A stretch of DNA of 64,000 nt. Origin: Emergomyces orientalis. Taxonomy: Eukaryota; Ascomycota; Eurotiomycetes; Onygenales; Ajellomycetaceae. The notes under the pieces were generated by a model. The model saw nothing but the letters and a program-made list of their open reading frames with translations, was not told where the DNA came from and searched no databases. Within the stretch, counting starts at the first letter, position 1; the number at the start of each line of letters is the position of its first letter. Location: contig MOWL01000089.1 in assembly GCA_002110485.1 (NCBI GenBank), forward strand, positions 124,001 to 188,000, in the 5' to 3' direction. A program made the translations under genes and the position numbers. This document shows, piece by piece, positions 35,069 through 46,887 of the stretch.

Positions 35069-37513
35069 TTACCAGAGTGGCAAACCTTCCGTTGTCTCGT
35101 CGTTAAACAGCCAATTCATAGGGTCTTCGCTAGTAAAATTGAACTCGCCGATTGGCATCTGTTATATTGTCAATTTGACAGTTTTAGCCCATGATAATGG
35201 CGACCGACTTACCATAATATCCCAGTCTTCCATAGCTTCAGGTGTGTTCAATCCCGTTTGATTAAGCGCATCTACTGTTATCCCTGTCTGACCTCCGGTT
35301 GCTTTTTCCTCCAGCACGCGCAAGCACTTTTCCTGGGAATCTTCTGCTGCCCTGATTAATGATGTTGGAAACTCGTCTTTCCCTGATCCTCTTATGAGCC
35401 CGTCGATCCGCGCAGCTACTATACAGATGAACAAATGTCCTTTGATGTTGGTCTCCCCAGCCTCAACACACCGGAATGACCAAGGTATAGCATCATGTAT
35501 TATGGCAAGAAGGTCGGGCCGTAAGGATACCGGGCTCAGGCCATTCTCCTCTTGTAGCTGGAACATGAGCTCTGCTGCTGCCATCAAGCTGGCCTGCACA
35601 GCACTGACGCGAAAAAATTTAAACCCACAAATTGCCAGCCGCGCTAGCTCGTGTCTTTCTGTTGGTGATATGTCATCACCGTGGGAAGGTGTTTCGCCCA
35701 CCGCGCGCCAAATTTTCAAGGAGGCTTCCACGACTACCCTCCGAGAGAATGCGTAAGTCGTCTCGCGGAGTGCCGGGACGAAGAAAGGGATGTGAAGTGC
35801 AGAGAAGTGGCGATGCATGATGAAATCTACCACCTGGATTTGGAATCGAGAGGGGGAGGATCCTGTGGCTGAGTTAAGACCCTGAAGGGTACGGCATAGC
35901 TCTTTATATGTGGTCCTCAACGCTGTATCGAGTTGAAGCGTTTCCTCGTATGTACCACCGGATTGAAAATTATTCAGGAATTCAATGATGGCAAGGCGAA
36001 TTGGAAATGTTTTACGAAGGGCGATCGCAACAGACATTTGAGTGAAGGTGTCTTCAAGCACCGGCCGGGGATCCTCAAACGTTAGCTGATCATCGTCCAA
36101 GTTGCGAGGTGGTTCAGTATCAAAGCTGCCAAGTGAAATGAGAGGAGGCGACCCAGATTCTAAGCTAGATTGCAGGGTTATTTCCAAAATTGTGTTCCAT
36201 AGTCTCCTGCGCATCTCAGCAGCAAAAGCTGTACCTTTTGGCAAGCATGCCGGATCCCTATGCAATCCAATATATATTGCCATCCGAAGGAGGGAACCTG
36301 CCGAAATCCAGACCATGGTCGCACCAACGCTTGCCGCTTGTCGAGCTACAAGAAGCAGAATATTAGTCTGTAGAACTTGGAGGCTTAATCGTGCTTTGAA
36401 TTCTGGTTCCGCAAGCCAGGTTTGGGCTTCATGGACCCATCTAATTGCTGAAGCGCGCAGTGAGAATTTTTCGTCATATGTGGTAGCTCCGATGGCTAAT
36501 ACCAGCTTAAGCTGGACCAGGAACGTTGTGTCCGGGGTTGAGCCACTCTGCCATACCTCCTCATAATCTCTTTTGAATGTAGGGATGTGTAGGATACGAT
36601 AAACGGTTTCTGTCGTTCGCAAGTAGCAGCCCACGAGTTTGTCAGCGATGTCCCTTGGGGGCAGGACGGGCGTTGGTGGTGCGGGCCAAGGAGGTGCCCA
36701 CTGTGCTTTAATGACTTTTGCTAGGAGTTTACACTTATGTACACCGGAGGTGAGCTTGGATCCATTCTGTATATGTGGCTCGATGATCTCCAGAAGGTCT
36801 CGAAGGAACTATTTCTGTGTTAAGTGAATTTATCTTCCTCGCGTCTCCATCGATATCCATTGGATAGGGCCAACTGACCTGTGCAACTCCGTTGGCCCAA
36901 TGGCTCTGCCCAAATAGGCGACTTTTATGTAAGACACCACGGTTGATCGCTGGCGTTTCACCGGGCACGCGGCTTTCACGATGAACGGAGAAAGTTCCCG
37001 CCAGGGACGACGATGTAGTTTCTATGTTTAAAGTTGATGTCGATACTGAAGCGGGAGACTCCGCAGCTTTCGCAGTTACTTGAGACAAATGCTCTTCAAG
37101 TTGTTTGATCCTCTTCCGCAAGTGCTCTACTTCACGAGATGATTGAGAAGCAGGAGTGGAGGGCGTTGTTGAGCCGTTCACTATTGACGCGGCTGGCCGA
37201 CTTGGCCTCGCTGAACCGCTGTCGAAACTTGAAGCTTCGGGGGTAGGCACCGAATGGTTTTGCTGCTGTGGCTCTCGAATCGGCGCAAGATTGCGCCCTT
37301 GAGCCGAAGCTAGATCACTCCCATACACGCAGGTACTGTTCTTGGACCGCGTGCAGTTACCACAGGGAATTTGCCGATTACATCGAATTTTGCGCCTTCT
37401 GCAGAGAACGCACGAACTATATGACTTTTGTTATTAGATGAGTACACAAATACCGGGGCTTTCTAAAATACATACACAGCAGGCCTCCTTCGTTTACGTT
37501 CAACTTCGGCCAT
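35069..37513 (-). CDS. Zn(II)2Cys6 transcription factor
   Basis: Nuclear fungal regulator. Exons on the minus strand are 37513-37476, 37416-36879, 36808-35213 and 35158-35069 (753 aa), all in phase. The binuclear zinc cluster is complete at about residues 14-41 (CVLCRRRKIRCNRQIPCGNC), ending in TRSKNSTC. A short coiled coil that would allow dimer binding follows (EVEHLRKRIKQLEEHLSQV, about 90-108). The middle-homology region fits the fungal-specific transcription factor domain: LRMAIYIGLHRDPACLP, MRRRLWNTILEITLQSSLESG and SFDTEPPRNLDDD. The last exon encodes FTSEDPMNWLF, an acidic-hydrophobic activation-type tail. The gene is divergent from an MCT-like transporter across 514 bp, and an aldo/keto reductase lies beyond that. 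Pathway-specific control of these neighbours is plausible but inferred from position only. Confidence 0.92.
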
Positions 37514-38027
37514 GGTTGTTCTCTGTGGGACACGGATTGCTCCCACTTTTACTGAGACCTCCCACTCAATGCGTCCAAAGAGAATTTCCCGATATTACAA
37601 CTCCGATACACTCTTTGTTTTCGAAGCTGATAAATAAGAAAGATGGGAGGTTTTATTTTATAAAGTCGGAGAAGCGTTTTGGCGGGAATCGGCATTTGCA
37701 CTTATGGTCCGTATTTCTCGCCCTTTGCCGAATTTTCATGACGTCTTATTGGACAACACGCCGAATCCGGTTCAATCTTGACTCCGAACCCCCTTAAATT
37801 CGACGCAGGTCAGGCCCAAGGGACGATATATTTACATACTCTACATACAAGGGCAGAACTTTACAGTTAATAGCACTACATTTTGCTAGGTATATAAAAC
37901 ATTCCAACATCTAATTCTGTTTGATTCACGATGTATTATACGTTATCAGATATCAAGGCCGCCTGCCAAACGTCGGCGATCCTCCACCCCTAGTATCTAT
38001 CGCATCATAAGTCCCCATGATCCGATA
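37514..38027. promoter_or_regulatory. Bidirectional promoter between regulator and transporter, with CGG half-sites
   Basis: This 514-bp interval between two divergent starts contains several CGG/CCG triplets, the half-sites bound by Zn2Cys6 dimers: CGG-N4-CGG at 37683-37692 and CCGAATCCGG at 37761-37770. A CRE-like TGACGT (37739-37744) and an inverted CCAAT box (ATTGG, 37748-37752) lie beside them. Binding by the adjacent regulator is a guess; triplets this short also occur by chance. Confidence 0.4.
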
Positions 38028-39379
38028 ATGAAAGACACAGAATCGGAGACCGGAATTTCGAGTAACGACAAGGGAAAGTCTCCAATCTCGGCAATCATAG
38101 CTGGTGAGGAAAGCAGTCCCCAAAACTTCGGTGACCCACCGGATGGCGGCACACGAGCGTGGCTCGTGGTCTCAGGGGCATTTTTCATCCTCTTTTCGAC
38201 ACTGGGTTATGCGAATTCATTTGGCGTTTTTCAAGAATACTATTTGTCTCATCAACTCCGTGAGCAATCTCCAGATAATATCGCCTGGATTGGATCTCTA
38301 TCAGTCTTTCTGCAGCTTTCCACAGGTGCCATCGCAGGGCCATTGTTTGACCGGTTTGGGACCTGGGTGTGTGTCCCTCATTCAATGTCATACAAATCGG
38401 AAATCTAACATGGGAATAGCTCCTACGGCCAGCTGCTGTCCTTTACATTTTTGCCATTATGATGGTCAGCATATGCCAGGAGTATTGGCAATTCATGCTC
38501 ACACAAGGAGTCGTCATGGGTGTGCTCATGGCACTTTTTCTAGTCCCAGCAATGGCAGCTGTATCGCAGTACTTCGATAAGCATAGAGCAGCAGCTTTAG
38601 GAGTGGCTGTCTCCGGATCATCTATTGGCGGCATTGTATTTCCTATTGCATTCTCGAGAATGCTTAACGGCTCTTCTCTGGGATTTGGATGGTCAATAAG
38701 AATCATGGGATTTGTAGTGCTGCCTGTTCTAGCCTTCGCATGTGTTGCAATCAGGACCCGTCTACCCCCCAGAACAACTACCTTTTTCATCACAGCGGCC
38801 TTCAAAGACGTCAAGTTCAACCTTCTCATTTTAGCCACGGCCTTCCTGTTTATTGGTTTTTCCACTCCAATATTCTTCCTCCCTACGTATGCGGTAACTA
38901 GGGGGGTGGATGCAACACTTGCTTCCTACATGTTGGGAATTATCAATGGCGCATCCGCTTTCGGACGAATCATACCCGGTGTGCTAGCGGATAAGCTCGG
39001 CCGATTAAACGTACTCGGGTTCGGTGCCATAGTCACTGGCATCACGGTGTCCTGTATGAACGAGGCAAAAACTACTGCAGCGTTAATAGTGTTCTCGGTT
39101 GCATTTGGATTCTTTTCGGGTACCATAATGTCTGGAATTGCCGCTGTCTTTAGCCTCTGTGCAAACGACCCCCAGGACATTGGCACCTATATGGGAATGG
39201 GAATTGCCATAAGCTCTATTGCAGCCTTGATAGGCCCCCCAGTTAATGGAGCACTCGTTGGCAAATATCATGGATTTTATGAAGCATGTATCTTCAGCGG
39301 GATCATGTGTCTAGTTGGTGGTCTCATTGTGCTTGGGAGCAAGATGACAACTGCCCAGGGCCTTCTTGGTAGAATATAG
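38028..39379 (+). CDS. MFS transporter, monocarboxylate transporter (MCT)-like
   Basis: Plasma-membrane carrier of the fungal MCT-like MFS group, expected to move monocarboxylates or related small acids; substrate unproven. Exons are 38028-38366 and 38420-39379 (432 aa), joined in phase 0 by a 53-nt intron between FDRFGTW and LLRPAAVLY. The N-terminal 40 residues are acidic and soluble. The family signature PPDGGTRAWLVVSGAFF precedes TM1, then GYANSFGVFQEYY. Later motifs are EYWQFMLTQG, KHRAAALGVAVSGSSIGGIVFP, GIINGASAFGRIIPG and GFFSGTIMSG. Twelve hydrophobic segments can be counted. It is divergent from the Zn2Cys6 gene and convergent with the aldo/keto reductase gene, so the three may form one metabolic module. 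Confidence 0.92.
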
Positions 39380-39939
39380 CACTACCCATCGCTAAACTTT
39401 CCCCCCAACATATCCCTCACTCAAGACTATTTTCTTATCCGTTGCGCCTTTTCCCACCTCCGTTTCATTATTTATGCTCAAGGTTTTTGCTAGATTAATA
39501 CAGCAGCCTCGTACGTATATATATTGCACGAACAAAATTCCAATTTACAGAATATACCTATATCTATATTCTAAATGAGATAGAGGGTGGATATTTTTGA
39601 AATAAATGTTAGGTTCGACTCGAGGTCAATGTGATAAGTTGGAAAGAAGTTCGCTAAAGGGTTTTTTTCTTTTTTTCTTTTCTTCTTTTTTGGACCCTCT
39701 GCTGCAGTTCATGTTTCCGATATAGTTGGCAGGTTACACATTTCGTCCAGCTTTAAAATTCAGCAGTTCACCACGAAAACCATCCTCAAATTATGGTTAT
39801 TACAAATAACGATCATTCGACAAAATATTGAAAAGTTATATAAACCAAGTCTCAGATACACAATTCCTTATCCTTGCAGCTCTTATCATTGCTCGTTCAA
39901 TTACATCATTTGGAGGAACATGATAGCCGCAAGTATAGC
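39380..39939. other. Convergent intergenic region
   Basis: AT-rich 3' flanks of the MCT-like carrier and the aldo/keto reductase. A T/C-rich patch lies at about 39661-39692. No gene or repeat is evident. Confidence 0.55.
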
Positions 39940-41324
39940 TCAACCATGGCCAACGATAGCTCTCGGTTTGTATGCTTCCTCCAGATACTGCTCCTCTGCC
40001 TCAGTTAGGGCCTGGCCCCGAATAGCGAGCGCTTCGTCCATCCGTTCGGCCGAACTAAAGCCAAGGACTGGACTGGCAATACGCTTGTTGAGCCAAGTGA
40101 GAGCAACCTGGCTCATTGTCCAGCCTCGTTTTTCGGCTAGCTCTTCCACACGCTTCAAAATAACCTTCTCCTGGTCATCAAGATCCCTTTTCAAAACATC
40201 CGTCCTACCGCGGACCGTTGCATCTTTTTCGGAGGCAGGACGAGTTAGGTATCCTGAACTGAGTGGTGCCCACTAATGTGCCAGGAGGAAGCGCGCGGAA
40301 ATCAAATATTAGCGCTAACCTACTTCAATGACAAGTAATTTGCTGAAGGAAGTGAGAAAAATAATAATAGACACGTACAGGTATGATCCCAACACCAGTT
40401 TCATTGCAATACTTATTCATCTCTCTCTCCTCCTCGCGGTACAACAGATTGTACAAGTTCTGCATGCAAATAAACTTTGTCCAGCCATTTTTCTCCGCGC
40501 AGAACTGCATCATTGCAAATTGGTACGTCCACATCGAACTTGCTCCAATATATCTGACTTTCCCACTTTTAACAAGGTCATGAAGGGCCCCCATTGTTTC
40601 CTCAACTGGGACAGTTGGATCCACACGGTGCACCATGAGGAGATCGAGGTAGTCCGTTCCCATTCTCTGGAGAGATGCTTCGACGGAATTGAAAATCGCC
40701 TGTCTCGACAGACCTTTTGGCGCCATTAGCGTCTAGAGGCGTAAAAGTAATAATAGCCATGGAGAAAAGATATCCACCAACCAAATTGATTAACATAATC
40801 TCTGCTCTTGGCAAGTTCTCCCCAATAAGGAAGTATGAACACATCCTCGTGCTCGCTAACAGGGGCCCAGCATTTGCTCATGATAACCAACTTGTGCCTC
40901 GGAATGTCGTATTTTTTGATAGCTTTTCCGATCATTTCCTCTGCTCCTCCATTCGAGTACAAGCCAGCAGTATCCCACTATGCATTCATCAGCATTACGG
41001 TTTTAGGTAGTTCAGTATGACTTTTCTTATGCTAAACGTACCGAGTTAATGCCTCTGTCGTATGCCTCTTTCAAAAGTGGGAGCGCCTAGCCAAAGTGGT
41101 CAGCTAAATGTGTGTGGCTCCGAAATAAATGAAAAAATGATTCTAAGCAAACGAACCTGATCTTCATCCTTCACCCACTCACTCCACTTTGAACGTCCCA
41201 AACTCATGGTCCCGAAAATTGGGACTGAAACTCGCAGTCCAAACTTGCCCAACTGCTTATATTCCGCCTTTGACGTCTCGATAGATGCCTTGAGAGTGCT
41301 GTGGAGATCAACTTGCATGGCCAT
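39940..41324 (-). CDS. Aldo/keto reductase family protein
   Basis: Cytosolic NADPH-dependent oxidoreductase with a (beta/alpha)8 fold. Exons on the minus strand are 41324-41157, 41086-41042, 40977-40782, 40713-40379 and 40272-39940 (358 aa), all in phase. The catalytic tetrad is visible: Asp of NSWDTAGLYSNG, Tyr in the same motif, Lys of VIMSKCWAPV and His of LLMVHRVDP. KFGLRVSVPIFGTMSLG opens the barrel. The cofactor end is shown by WAPLSSGYLTRP and SPVLGFSSAERMDEAL. It resembles the fungal group that includes versicolorin-type and aryl-alcohol dehydrogenase-like enzymes, and the substrate cannot be assigned. Short second exon (45 nt). It lies next to the MCT-like transporter and its regulator, suggesting joint metabolism of an imported or exported compound. 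Confidence 0.9.
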
Positions 41325-42753
41325 TTTTGCTTGCTGGTAAGTCTCGCCCTGGTAGGATACGCTTGTGGAAATGGAAGTAGACTGGGTCTCGAGGAAAATA
41401 GGGTAAAATGCAAATAGACTTGTTTTGTAGGGAGTCGAAGCAATAGTATTGATCGCAAGGTAGGTGCTTGATTTGTTCGATTTTGGTTCTGAACATCAAT
41501 ATGGCAGCTGTCATATCATAGGTATTTATATTCGTCGATTTCACGCGTTCCAAATTGCAACTTCGCCCATATCGATACCATCCTCTCCTCTCATTGGTCA
41601 TATTTAGGACACGCGTTTACGAGAATATTTGTCAAGCAGTGTGAAACTACACAGAATATTTGTAATGTGCAGAATAGATGGCTCATAGTCAACTATTTCG
41701 ATTCATCCACCTGTTGATGAATCTTGCCGTCATGAAGTATTGAGGGAAATGCCAAGCCTTGTTCTCATTGGCTATATTCAGTGCAGAAAACTCAGGGGCA
41801 AGGCCGGATACGATAATGCTCAACACATTAACAATTCTAGAACGAACTAAACGGATTTTTCAGCAGTAGCACGCTGTTCGCAAGGCAGAATTTCATATCG
41901 ATATCATTGCTCTTGATAGTTAGAGATCTGATATCAAGAGAAAGCTTGTTCGTTGACTCATTCTAGGTCCACCAGGCCGGATTCCGCACCCATTGATAGA
42001 GAAGCCTGTAAGCGACAAGAAGAGATCAACCAGAGATAGATGGCTGGAAAAAGGGAGATGATTCAACACCCAATACTTTTGTTAATAATTGCAGTGATGA
42101 TTGGTATATGGTCATGCAACCGTAAAAGAAAATTTCCGCACCATTAAAGTTTTCCTCTCCTAATAGTCCAGCTTATCCTATAAAACAAACTCACACTGAT
42201 TCAGATAGCAGTTTGCAGCAACGGATGAAGGTATTGCACGTTGGGTCACCCCCAGACATTGAATATAGTTGTCGCTGGAGTTATAATTGACGAGGAAGCT
42301 TGTCTGGGATTCCACGGCCATACCCACGTGATTTTATTTGCACAGTTAAGAGAGCAAACTTACCACTAGCGAAATATTAGCATGACGGTCCAGGGTGCAT
42401 CCTAATTTCTCTTGTAGTATGGTGTGCGGGGGAGTTGAGTCGACCCTAAGGCATTCGTTTGAGGTTAAAATAAAAATTGCTGTATTGATGATTCATACCA
42501 TAATCGGTTAGTCTACCCGCACTATTAGGGTTTAACCTTAAAGATGACATCATTTTGTATACCTGCTGGGACTCATAGAGTTTCCAAAATCGTAGCAGTT
42601 TTAAATAATAAATGAATGACGACAAAATATGAAGTGAAAATTACCTCTCCCTTCATTCTCTATCTTTACACAGTACGGCCTCTTTTCGTTCTATGAATAT
42701 TCGTGAATCTTTCGAATTTTTCATGGCTAGATTTTGCCTTGATCATCGTGAAC
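41325..42753. other. Intergenic region
   Basis: AT-rich, 1.4 kb, no recognisable gene. It contains the upstream regions of the reductase (-) and of the small PPxY gene (+). Confidence 0.5.
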
Positions 42754-43192
42754 ATGGACGAGAAACCTCCTTCCTATAGGGATTTATATCCCCAGGTTAA
42801 AAAACGCATCATATGGAAAGAGAGAATCAGAAATCTCCTGAAAAGACTGAGGTACGTAGGAGAATTTTACTACTTTCACTTTTCCCTCCTACCCTCTTCC
42901 TTCCCCCGTCGTTGCTACCAGTTCTGCGGCTTCTCTTAGCCTTATATGTGTACAACATAAGCTGACTGTACACCGTTTTCAGAAATTTTCTCGATAGCAT
43001 CGAGGAAGATAGGAAGGCGAGAGAATGGCAAGCAGCTATGCTACACGGTGAGTTACATGACTTCATGAACCGCATGAAATGTATTGAGCCATGTCGAATC
43101 TGGAGCTAATATATACAAAAGCCAAGGCAAGCTGCATCAAAGACTGGTGGATGGACCAGATTGACCAGGAAATACAAGATCAACGTGAATAA
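42754..43192 (+). CDS. Small three-exon protein with an N-terminal PPxY motif
   Basis: Not a recognised family. Exons are 42754-42851, 42983-43047 and 43122-43192, giving 77 aa. Both introns have good signals (GTACGT..TTTCAG; GTGAGT..AAAAG) and both junctions keep phase, which is the main reason to believe the gene. The protein starts MDEKPPSYRDLYPQ, with a PPSY motif of the kind bound by WW domains of Nedd4/Rsp5 ligases and adaptors. The rest is a highly charged, Trp-containing, probably helical sequence (KERIRNLLKRLRNFLDSIEE, then REWQAAMLHAKA and CIKDWWMDQIDQEIQDQRE). No signal peptide or membrane segment is visible. A role as a small adaptor or regulator is possible but only suggested by the motif. 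Confidence 0.55.
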
Positions 43193-44526
43193 AAACCTCT
43201 CATCTATATAAAATAAATGTTGAGAATTTGCGGGTTTTTACAAATGCCTCATCACCTCTTTAGGCGAAGCGGCTTTTCGCGTAAGTCCCCAAATGCAGTA
43301 TTTCGTGCCTTGAAATGAGCCATGCTAACCAGCCGTAAGCCATGAACTGTTATTAGTATTGCAAATTAAATGCCTACCGCCGAGTAAATTTGTGGTATAG
43401 AGCTCCGCTATGCTCCCTGGTTGTCAAACACCACATCGTGATACATTCGTAGTGAGTCGTCTATCGAACATGTATGTACACATGCCTTTTATTGATTTGT
43501 ACAGTGAAACTAATAAAAAATGAAATTGCAAACAAAGACAGAAAATGTCCCGGAACATACTATAAGCAACTCGATGCCCCATTATATGCAGACGGTTAGA
43601 GGGCCAGACACTGCCAGCCAAACCCTAAACCAGGGTAAATATGGAAAGCAAATGGCAGGTGCTTTTCGAATCTGGGATTTTATCCAAAAGAGGTTGTGGG
43701 AACGTGGATCGGCTGCTTTTGAGATAGGTGAAGGGGCGTGTCGTGATGAGACTTTTCTCTTGAATTTATAATCTAGCTATTTGGTTTTGTATCCGCGACA
43801 AGATACGAGCGCGTGATTGTTAAATGGTACTTGGATTGAGCTAGTGAATATCTGAGAGAAATGACTAGTAGTATGTAATCGTGATTTAAAAATTTCCACG
43901 CTTTCGAAGTTTTAAAAATGGATACCAATATTAAAGAACAGCGTTAGTCTATGGGTATCAAACGGTTTTCTGTTTTCTCCAAACTGAGCTCGAGTTATAG
44001 TTGAGTCGCCAGGTGGGGTGAGATGACAACACAAGAAATGGTAGATATGATGGCATCAGGAATGGGAGTTTTGAAACTGTAGAAAATGACGGACGAGTCC
44101 CCATGGACAGGGAAATTTACTGTTAAACTGAAACCATCGTGGCTTAAACACCTAGAAGAAAGATTTAGCGCTTTACCCACTTTCGGCTTACGCCAGAAGG
44201 GCAACAGCATCTTCAATAAACCCAGATTCTAGTTATACAGCTGGTACATGGTATAGTATTCGGAAAATACAACATAGAAGAGGTGGTCATAGCCTACATT
44301 ACGCCAGTTAAAATCTAAACTTATTTCAAACATTTAGGAAAGATGGCTGACTCAAATTCTTACCTGGCTTTTTCGGTGGCTGGGACTTCCGGAAGCCTAA
44401 ACTATATACTCCTGCATCTCTTGCGTCTAGATACAGGGAAAATATCTATCTCCACTTTGGAATCAAGCGGCATGCTAATCGATATCGTCCCCAACCCTAA
44501 GTATTTCAATAGCCCAACGAGCCCCT
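43193..44526. other. Intergenic region
   Basis: AT-rich DNA with short frames of no recognisable content. An 88-codon plus-strand frame at 44343-44609 (begins MADSNSYLAFSV) overlaps the opposite-strand frame that follows, and neither is supported by more than length. Confidence 0.45.
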
Positions 44527-45090
44527 CTAAGTTGAAAATCCACGCGACGCCGTTCGTTGCCCTGGTCCATTCGGGGGAGAGATATAATCTTTTCTCGAGA
44601 AATTCATAACAAGCACTGTAAAGCTCATTCTGGAAAAGTAACTTCGAGGGGCCGTGTAGCTGGTGTGAAAGTTGGGACCCTTTGTTCCGCCCTCAACCCA
44701 GCCGGTGAATTCCTGGATAGTAGCGAAACTGAGATCCTCTACAGTCGGAAAGTGATGGAAGTACATGTTAAGTGCAGGGCTCGAATCGGGATTGTCCTCC
44801 CACCCTAATCTCACAACCACGTCACGAAGGAATTGGGAAACAGCTAGGTCTTCATGAAGCATATTTTTCTCTGGTAGGCAGAACCCATTCATTTTACTGT
44901 TCACATTAGAGTTGAGAAAAGATGCATCGTCTGATTGGAATCCCTGAGCAACTTCAAGCGTTATCTCAACAGATTGTTTTGCAGTGCTTGCTAAATCCCT
45001 AATATAATCGATTAGTGATACGTAGATAACTAGAGAGAGGATCGGCGTAAATACATCCGCACAAGTCAAACGATCAAGCAGTAATCTCAC
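44527..45090 (-). other. Unassigned 187-codon open frame, possibly part of a decayed gene
   Basis: Minus-strand frame with protein-like composition in places (ASTAKQSVEITLEVAQGFQS; LHEDLAVSQFLRDVVVRLG). The frame remains open upstream of the first ATG (SGHPLAVRLLLDRL), so it may be an internal exon of something larger. I recognise no domain. It lies just downstream of, and on the same strand as, the possible remnant at 45381-46085 and could belong to it. Confidence 0.25.
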
Positions 45091-45380
45091 GGCTAACGGA
45101 TGCCCAGATGTAATCTTTTAAGTTTCGGAGAAATAGGAAGAGCTGCCTGTGTTATCCGTGATATTGACATACGGCACGGACTACATCCTTGTAATCCTCA
45201 AGTGAAAAACATAATCCAATATCGGGATTAGCAAACGTCCGTAAAAGTGACCTTTTTTAATATGGGAAAAGTATAATAAGAGTAGAAGTTTGGTCGTTGA
45301 GTAGACAGCCAGATAGGGAACCGTAGGATGAGAACATGGCTACACGAGGGCCAACACCGGGGGAAAGAAACTTTATGAAG

Positions 45381-46085
45381 TCATTCCAGAAAGGAGATAT
45401 AAGGATATAGACTTTGCACCTCATTGATAATAAGGAGAACGCGCTTTTCAGGCCAATAATCCAGATTCAGTGGTCTCACGGTGATGGTGTTCAACAGCTT
45501 ATAGTACATGGCGTTCGTAGGCAAATTCCGAGGAAAGTCCATCGGCCAACCTAACCTCATGATAGGCATTTCTGATACTTTCTCAGCGTAAAGGCGGAGG
45601 AGGCGACCCATATTAGACTTACCACAGGCGGGGGATGAACAATTCCCAGTTCGAGCACTTGTTTCCATAGAGCTCTCACCGTTAATTCGCGAGATATCCA
45701 AAGCGACTCATTTTCCATAGATTTTATGGCGGTAGGCATGTGATAGTCCGACTCATTCCGAGGGCTTTCCAGATCCCGCTTCTGTAAGGTCTGTGGCGGC
45801 AGAGTTTCATGAGTTGTTTGGGGAACTATCTTCTGTTGTTGTGATGCAAAATCCGCATGGTTGAAGTGTTCATGGCCCAACAAAGCATGATTGCACACCT
45901 TGCATTGGACACTGTCACAGGCTATAGGAACCTAGAAAACCCATTCGAACAAAGACAGTGCATTTTCAACTGCCCGGACACCCAGGTCACGGTGCATTTG
46001 GTGCTCTGGATGAATAAAAAAGTGCTGCAAAGCTCGCTAGAGGCAGGTGAAATCGAGCAATCCCAGAGTACATTCGTAGAGGCCT
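45381..46085 (-). pseudogene. Possible decayed gene of unknown family
   Basis: One minus-strand frame reads through protein-like sequence (RALQHFFIHPEHQMHRDLGV, ENALSLFEWV, VQCKVCNHALLGHEHFNHAD, LTVRALWKQVLELG). It is cut by two in-frame TAG codons, one just before RALQH and one after EWVF. A GTAAGT follows HPPPV near 45618. Another frame then gives EMPIMRLGWPMDFPRN and VLLIINEVQSLYPYISFLE to a stop at 45381. Both TAGs would be Trp codons after one G-to-A change. I do not recognise the family. An intact multi-exon gene with small introns is the alternative. Confidence 0.3.
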
Positions 46086-46887
46086 GAGAAGGGGATCGGT
46101 CAGGTTAGTGAGGGTTAATCCAATATAGACAGCCCAAAAAAAATATTAAAAAAAGGGATCCGGTTGTGTCTACTGGACACGCTGTTTGCTTGTTGGTATC
46201 CCAAAAGCCCAAATGCGCAGATCCCCAGCGATGCTGTGTTTACTGAGAATATTCCTGCTCATTTGTGGCCAGTAAAAAGCAGGGATAATTTCTCTTGCAA
46301 AGCAATTCGAAATTCAGCCTTGGAACTTGTCGTATTTTAAGGCTTGAATGGCCTCCAACTTTAGATGGAATTTTCAAAAGAATTCGGCGTGCTCTTCAAA
46401 GCCCATAAACTACTAGTAAAAGAGATCTCTCCCTCGAACCAGGTGGCTGTCAAAGTTATTTAACAATTTGAGATAATAAATATCACATTTTCTATTTACT
46501 ATGCATCTTGACTCTTCCAATTATTTTGAAATTTATTTTTGTCCTTTTTAGCCACTGCCCCATACTCACAACCCAGTCAGTGCTCACACTTCCCAATTTT
46601 TCTATATTGTGTTTCTAATGTTTCTATTATTTTATCAATAATATTTTGTTTCTTGCCCTACAAAAAAATCAAAAGTTAAAAATCAAAAAACTACATCATA
46701 ATTAGTACTTACTAATAGTTAAATCAGCTATTAAATGTCATGTTTCGAATCATGCCAAGGGTTCAAAGTTCAACAATATCAAAAACCCTGGGTTTTTAAC
46801 TCTATATTTACTCCCTCACCTAGTTGAATTCCTTTGAAACTATATTGCAATTTTGGCACGTTTTCTCAACTCTTCACCCAATCAAGT
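46086..46887. other. AT-rich intergenic region upstream of the SDR
   Basis: Strongly AT-rich, especially 46490-46830, and without a gene. An in-frame upstream ATG at 46834 would extend the SDR by 18 residues. Confidence 0.5.

Noticed and set aside
39610..39625. GGTTCGACTC resembling a tRNA B box
   Set aside because: No A box at the right distance and no cloverleaf could be drawn around it.
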